Positions 62,272-64,000 of a stretch of 64,000 nucleotides of DNA are shown here, piece after piece. Source of the DNA: Geobacter sp. (GTDB taxonomy: Bacteria; Desulfobacterota; Desulfuromonadia; Geobacterales; Pseudopelobacteraceae). Position 1 is the first letter of the stretch; each line of letters opens with the position of its first letter. The notes under the pieces are model-generated. The model saw nothing but the letters and a program-made list of their open reading frames with translations, ran no database searches and was not told the origin of the DNA. A program made the position numbers and the translations under genes. Location of the stretch: contig PJFB01000004.1 of NCBI GenBank assembly GCA_003574895.1, positions 248,001 to 312,000 of the forward strand. Reading direction: 5' to 3'.

Positions 62272-62978
62272 GGACAGGCTCCGAGAATGATGATGTTCCG
62301 GCCCCGGCGGACCCAGCGGCCGCTTTGCACCGCTTCGGCGTTGGCATCGGGCGCACCCCAGGCACCATCATCGGCCCACGGCGTCTGCGGCTCGGCGTAC
62401 GCCTGTTGGGAAGGCACCACGGTGGTTCCGACCAGCCCCGGCGCAAAACGACGGGCAGCCAGGGCCGCGGCCCGGCGCGCAACGATGTGCGGAGGAATGT
62501 GTGCGGGTGCCGCTGCCGCCTTGCGGGCCGCGGCTGTGGCGAAGCGGACATAGCGCCGGGCGACCTCGAACTCACGGTCTTCATTCGACAGGCCTTCCAG
62601 CTCAAGCCCGAAGAGCTTGCCGGCCGCCGAGCCAAGTGACGAGCCAAGCGCCGTTCCCACCCCAGGGGCAACGAAGCTGCCAATGGCGCCGCCGACGATC
62701 GGCAAGGCCTTTTTTGCCACTCCCTTGAGAATCCCGCCCAGCGCTTTGCCGACCGGGCTTTTCATGAACCCGCCGACCTTCTTGATCAAGCCACCGAGGA
62801 ACTGCTCCAGTTCGGCCTCGTTCGTCACAGTCAGAAGTTCAGTGGCGAGTTCCATTTCCTGCAATTCGTTGAGGGGCATTTCCCCCTGGTACTCACCGAA
62901 GGTTTCTCCCGTCATCTCGCCGGGATACTCGAATTGTTCACCTTGGTACTCATATGCGCCCGTTTCCTGTCCCCACAT
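62268..62978 (-). CDS. Leader-like/glycine-zipper small protein, paralog 2
   Basis: The 236-residue product has an acidic, Tyr/Glu/Gly-rich N-terminus (1-35), then a helix motif MELATELLTVTNEAELEQFLG (about 42-62) resembling a leader peptide. A glycine-zipper hydrophobic region (about 66-118) has repeated GxxxG, including LGGILKGVAKKALPIVGG. A helical Ala/Arg segment (LSNEDREFEVARRYVRFA onward) and a C-terminal QSGRWVRRGRNIIILGACP complete it. It is paralogous to the next gene upstream. I recall similar proteins of unknown function in several soil bacteria. The hydrophobic zipper suggests membrane insertion or oligomerisation. Confidence 0.7.
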   Translation of the reverse strand: MWGQETGAYEYQGEQFEYPGEMTGETFGEYQGEMPLNELQEMELATELLTVTNEAELEQFLGGLIKKVGGFMKSPVGKALGGILKGVAKKALPIVGGAIGSFVAPGVGTALGSSLGSAAGKLFGLELEGLSNEDREFEVARRYVRFATAAARKAAAAPAHIPPHIVARRAAALAARRFAPGLVGTTVVPSQQAYAEPQTPWADDGAWGAPDANAEAVQSGRWVRRGRNIIILGACP

Positions 62979-63018
62979 AATTTCTCCTTTCCGCTATTGA
63001 TGAACGATGAAGGTTGAT

Positions 63019-63693
63019 TCAGATGCCAACGAGAATGACCTTGTTGCCGCGTCGGTACCAGCGGCCACTCCTCGCGCCACTGCCACACTGGCAGGAAACG
63101 CTCTGCGATTGCGCTGCCGAATTAAGCCCGGGCATGAAGCGCTGGGCCGCAACGGTTGCCGCCTGTCTGGCAACCGCAACGGGATTGACACCGGCCGGCG
63201 CCTGGGCTGCCTTCAAGACAGTGGCGCCACTGAAGCGAACGAACTGGCGGGCGGCCTCGAACTCTTGGTCCTCCTGGTTCAACCCCTCCTGTTCCAGCCC
63301 GAAATACCGACCGGCGCCGCTGGCCACTGTTCTGCCGAAATCCGCCCCGGCAGAGCCGCCAAAATAGCGGCCAATGGCACCGCCAACAACCGGCAGGGCC
63401 TTTTTGGCCGCCTGCTTCAGAATGCCGCCGAGCGCGTGGCCGGTGGGCGAAGAGATGAATGTGCGGGCCGCACTTGTCGCCTTGCCGATGAGGCTGCCGA
63501 GGAACTGGTTCAGTTCGGCCTCGTTGCTGACGGAGAGAAGTTCGGTAGCCAGTTCCATCTCCTGCATCTCGTTGAAGGGACTGGCGATCTCGGCACCGAG
63601 CCCAATTTCCGCTGCACCGAATTCGTACCCCATTTCCCCCATTTCCATTTCTGTATTCCCGAACTCATTCAACGTCCTATCAATGTCGTGCAT
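63019..63693 (-). CDS. Leader-like/glycine-zipper small protein, paralog 1
   Basis: The 224-residue product is the first gene of the operon. The ATG at 63693 follows GAGGAGGATTAAT. It has the same plan as paralog 2: an acidic N-terminus, the MELATELLSVSNEAELNQFLG helix (about 47-67), and a glycine-zipper region with LGGILKQAAKKALPVVGGAIG (about 84-104). Then come the QEDQEFEAARQFVRFSG segment, a small Cys pair (CQC) near 205 and the end RSGRWYRRGNKVILVGI. Conservation of both the leader-like helix and the extreme C-terminus between paralogs suggests both ends are recognised by partners. Confidence 0.7.
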   Translation of the reverse strand: MHDIDRTLNEFGNTEMEMGEMGYEFGAAEIGLGAEIASPFNEMQEMELATELLSVSNEAELNQFLGSLIGKATSAARTFISSPTGHALGGILKQAAKKALPVVGGAIGRYFGGSAGADFGRTVASGAGRYFGLEQEGLNQEDQEFEAARQFVRFSGATVLKAAQAPAGVNPVAVARQAATVAAQRFMPGLNSAAQSQSVSCQCGSGARSGRWYRRGNKVILVGI

Positions 63694-63745
63694 ATTAATC
63701 CTCCTCAAAAAATGTGATTGAGAGAGAAACTCACCTTTTATATCG

Positions 63746-63760
63746 GCAAGGAACGTGCCA
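63746..63760 (-). promoter_or_regulatory. Sigma-54 promoter of the small-protein operon
   Basis: On the minus strand the sequence is TGGCACGTTCCTTGC, an exact match to the -24/-12 consensus TGGCAC-N5-TTGC with the invariant GG and GC ten bases apart. Transcription should start near 63734, about 40 bases before the first start codon at 63693. A gene for a sigma-54 activator (55212-56831) lies at the other end of the operon. Confidence 0.85.
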
Positions 63761-63898
63761 TCGTAACATACTGAAAATTCATAACACCTGGCGAAATCCT
63801 TTTCGGAGGTTCGGCAAAATGGAACTTTAGGGCGAAAAATTTTTCGGCTTCCACTATCACTAACTTATTGAACCTTTGGGGGACGTTACTTGCTATTT

Positions 63899-64000
63899 GA
63901 TTGTGGGAGGCGGCCTGAAATGCAGTATGGCGATGGTGAACGGCAGCAAAAATGAATGTGAAGATTTCGATGAAAGAATCTTGGGCAGCGCCGATTTTGT
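63899..64000 (+). pseudogene. REP-associated (Y1) transposase-like fragment at right edge
   Basis: After a stop at 63898-63900 one frame reads GGGLKCSMAMVNGSKN and then FDERILGSADFV, which runs off the edge. The DERILGS-DFV motif is typical of the C-terminal part of REP-associated tyrosine (Y1) transposases. An adjacent frame contains GRRPE, another piece seen just before it in that family, so a frameshift is likely. No N-terminal catalytic part is present in the window. Confidence 0.45.

Noticed and set aside
61342-62553. Plus-strand 403-residue frame opposite the metalloprotease
   Set aside because: Antisense of two overlapping operon genes, without a start signal; the minus-strand genes have coupled starts and motifs.

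Overview
This 64 kb window looks like chromosomal DNA of a Geobacter-like bacterium (Desulfuromonadota, Geobacteraceae or a near relative). The reasons are the hyp and hox hydrogenase genes, a nine-heme periplasmic cytochrome with a small cytochrome lipoprotein, an acyl-CoA dehydrogenase/ETF/ETF-quinone-oxidoreductase operon, a glutaryl-CoA dehydrogenase-like gene, and moderately high GC with AT-rich gaps. No rRNA, tRNA, CRISPR array, prophage or intact insertion sequence was recognised. All calls come from reading motifs and gene order; no database search was run.

Layout. 1-2.4 kb: hypF (cut by the left edge), hypC and hypD, for NiFe-hydrogenase maturation. 2.4-4.7 kb: a globin-PsiE fusion, a YqeG-like HAD phosphatase and a lipoprotein, then a multi-hairpin repeat. 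4.9-8.8 kb (minus): polyphosphate:AMP phosphotransferase and a polar amino-acid ABC transporter. 8.9-17.7 kb: a lipoprotein, a B12-binding radical SAM protein, a LysM-NlpC/P60 hydrolase, a CdaA-YbbR fusion, ubiE/menG, plsY, an NTF2-like lipoprotein, bamD and a FabMG-like reductase. 17.9-24.9 kb: an electron-transfer operon (large acyl-CoA dehydrogenase, FeS flavoprotein, etfB, etfA) followed by hypE. 24.9-28.6 kb: a hybrid histidine kinase, a YbaK-type deacylase and a GNAT enzyme. 28.7-32.0 kb: hoxEFUY with no hoxH beside it. 32-36.7 kb: PEBP, slyX, ovoA (ovothiol synthesis), a SlyD-like isomerase with a Cys-rich insert, and a J-domain protein. 37.4-48 kb: patB, the cytochromes, a rhomboid protease, a PrmA-like methyltransferase, a GIY-YIG relic, the glutaryl-CoA dehydrogenase-like gene, an aldehyde dehydrogenase and small membrane proteins.

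The right quarter is accessory in character. From 48.4 to 55.0 kb lie mostly secreted or nuclease/protease-like genes: a zinc phospholipase C-like protein, a caspase-fold-like secreted protein, RNase T2, a metacaspase and an EEP-family nuclease/phosphatase. A relic of the 3' end of the caspase-like gene lies among them. From 55.2 to 63.7 kb lies the most promising undescribed system. It is one long minus-strand operon of two paralogous leader-like/glycine-zipper proteins, an HExxH metalloprotease, two unknown proteins, an oxoamine-synthase-like PLP enzyme, a 40-residue coupled ORF and an amidohydrolase. A near-consensus sigma-54 promoter precedes it, and a sigma-54 activator gene converges on its far end. 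I infer a regulated, secreted or membrane-active small-protein system; no substrate or function can be stated from sequence alone. A transposase-like relic lies at the right edge.
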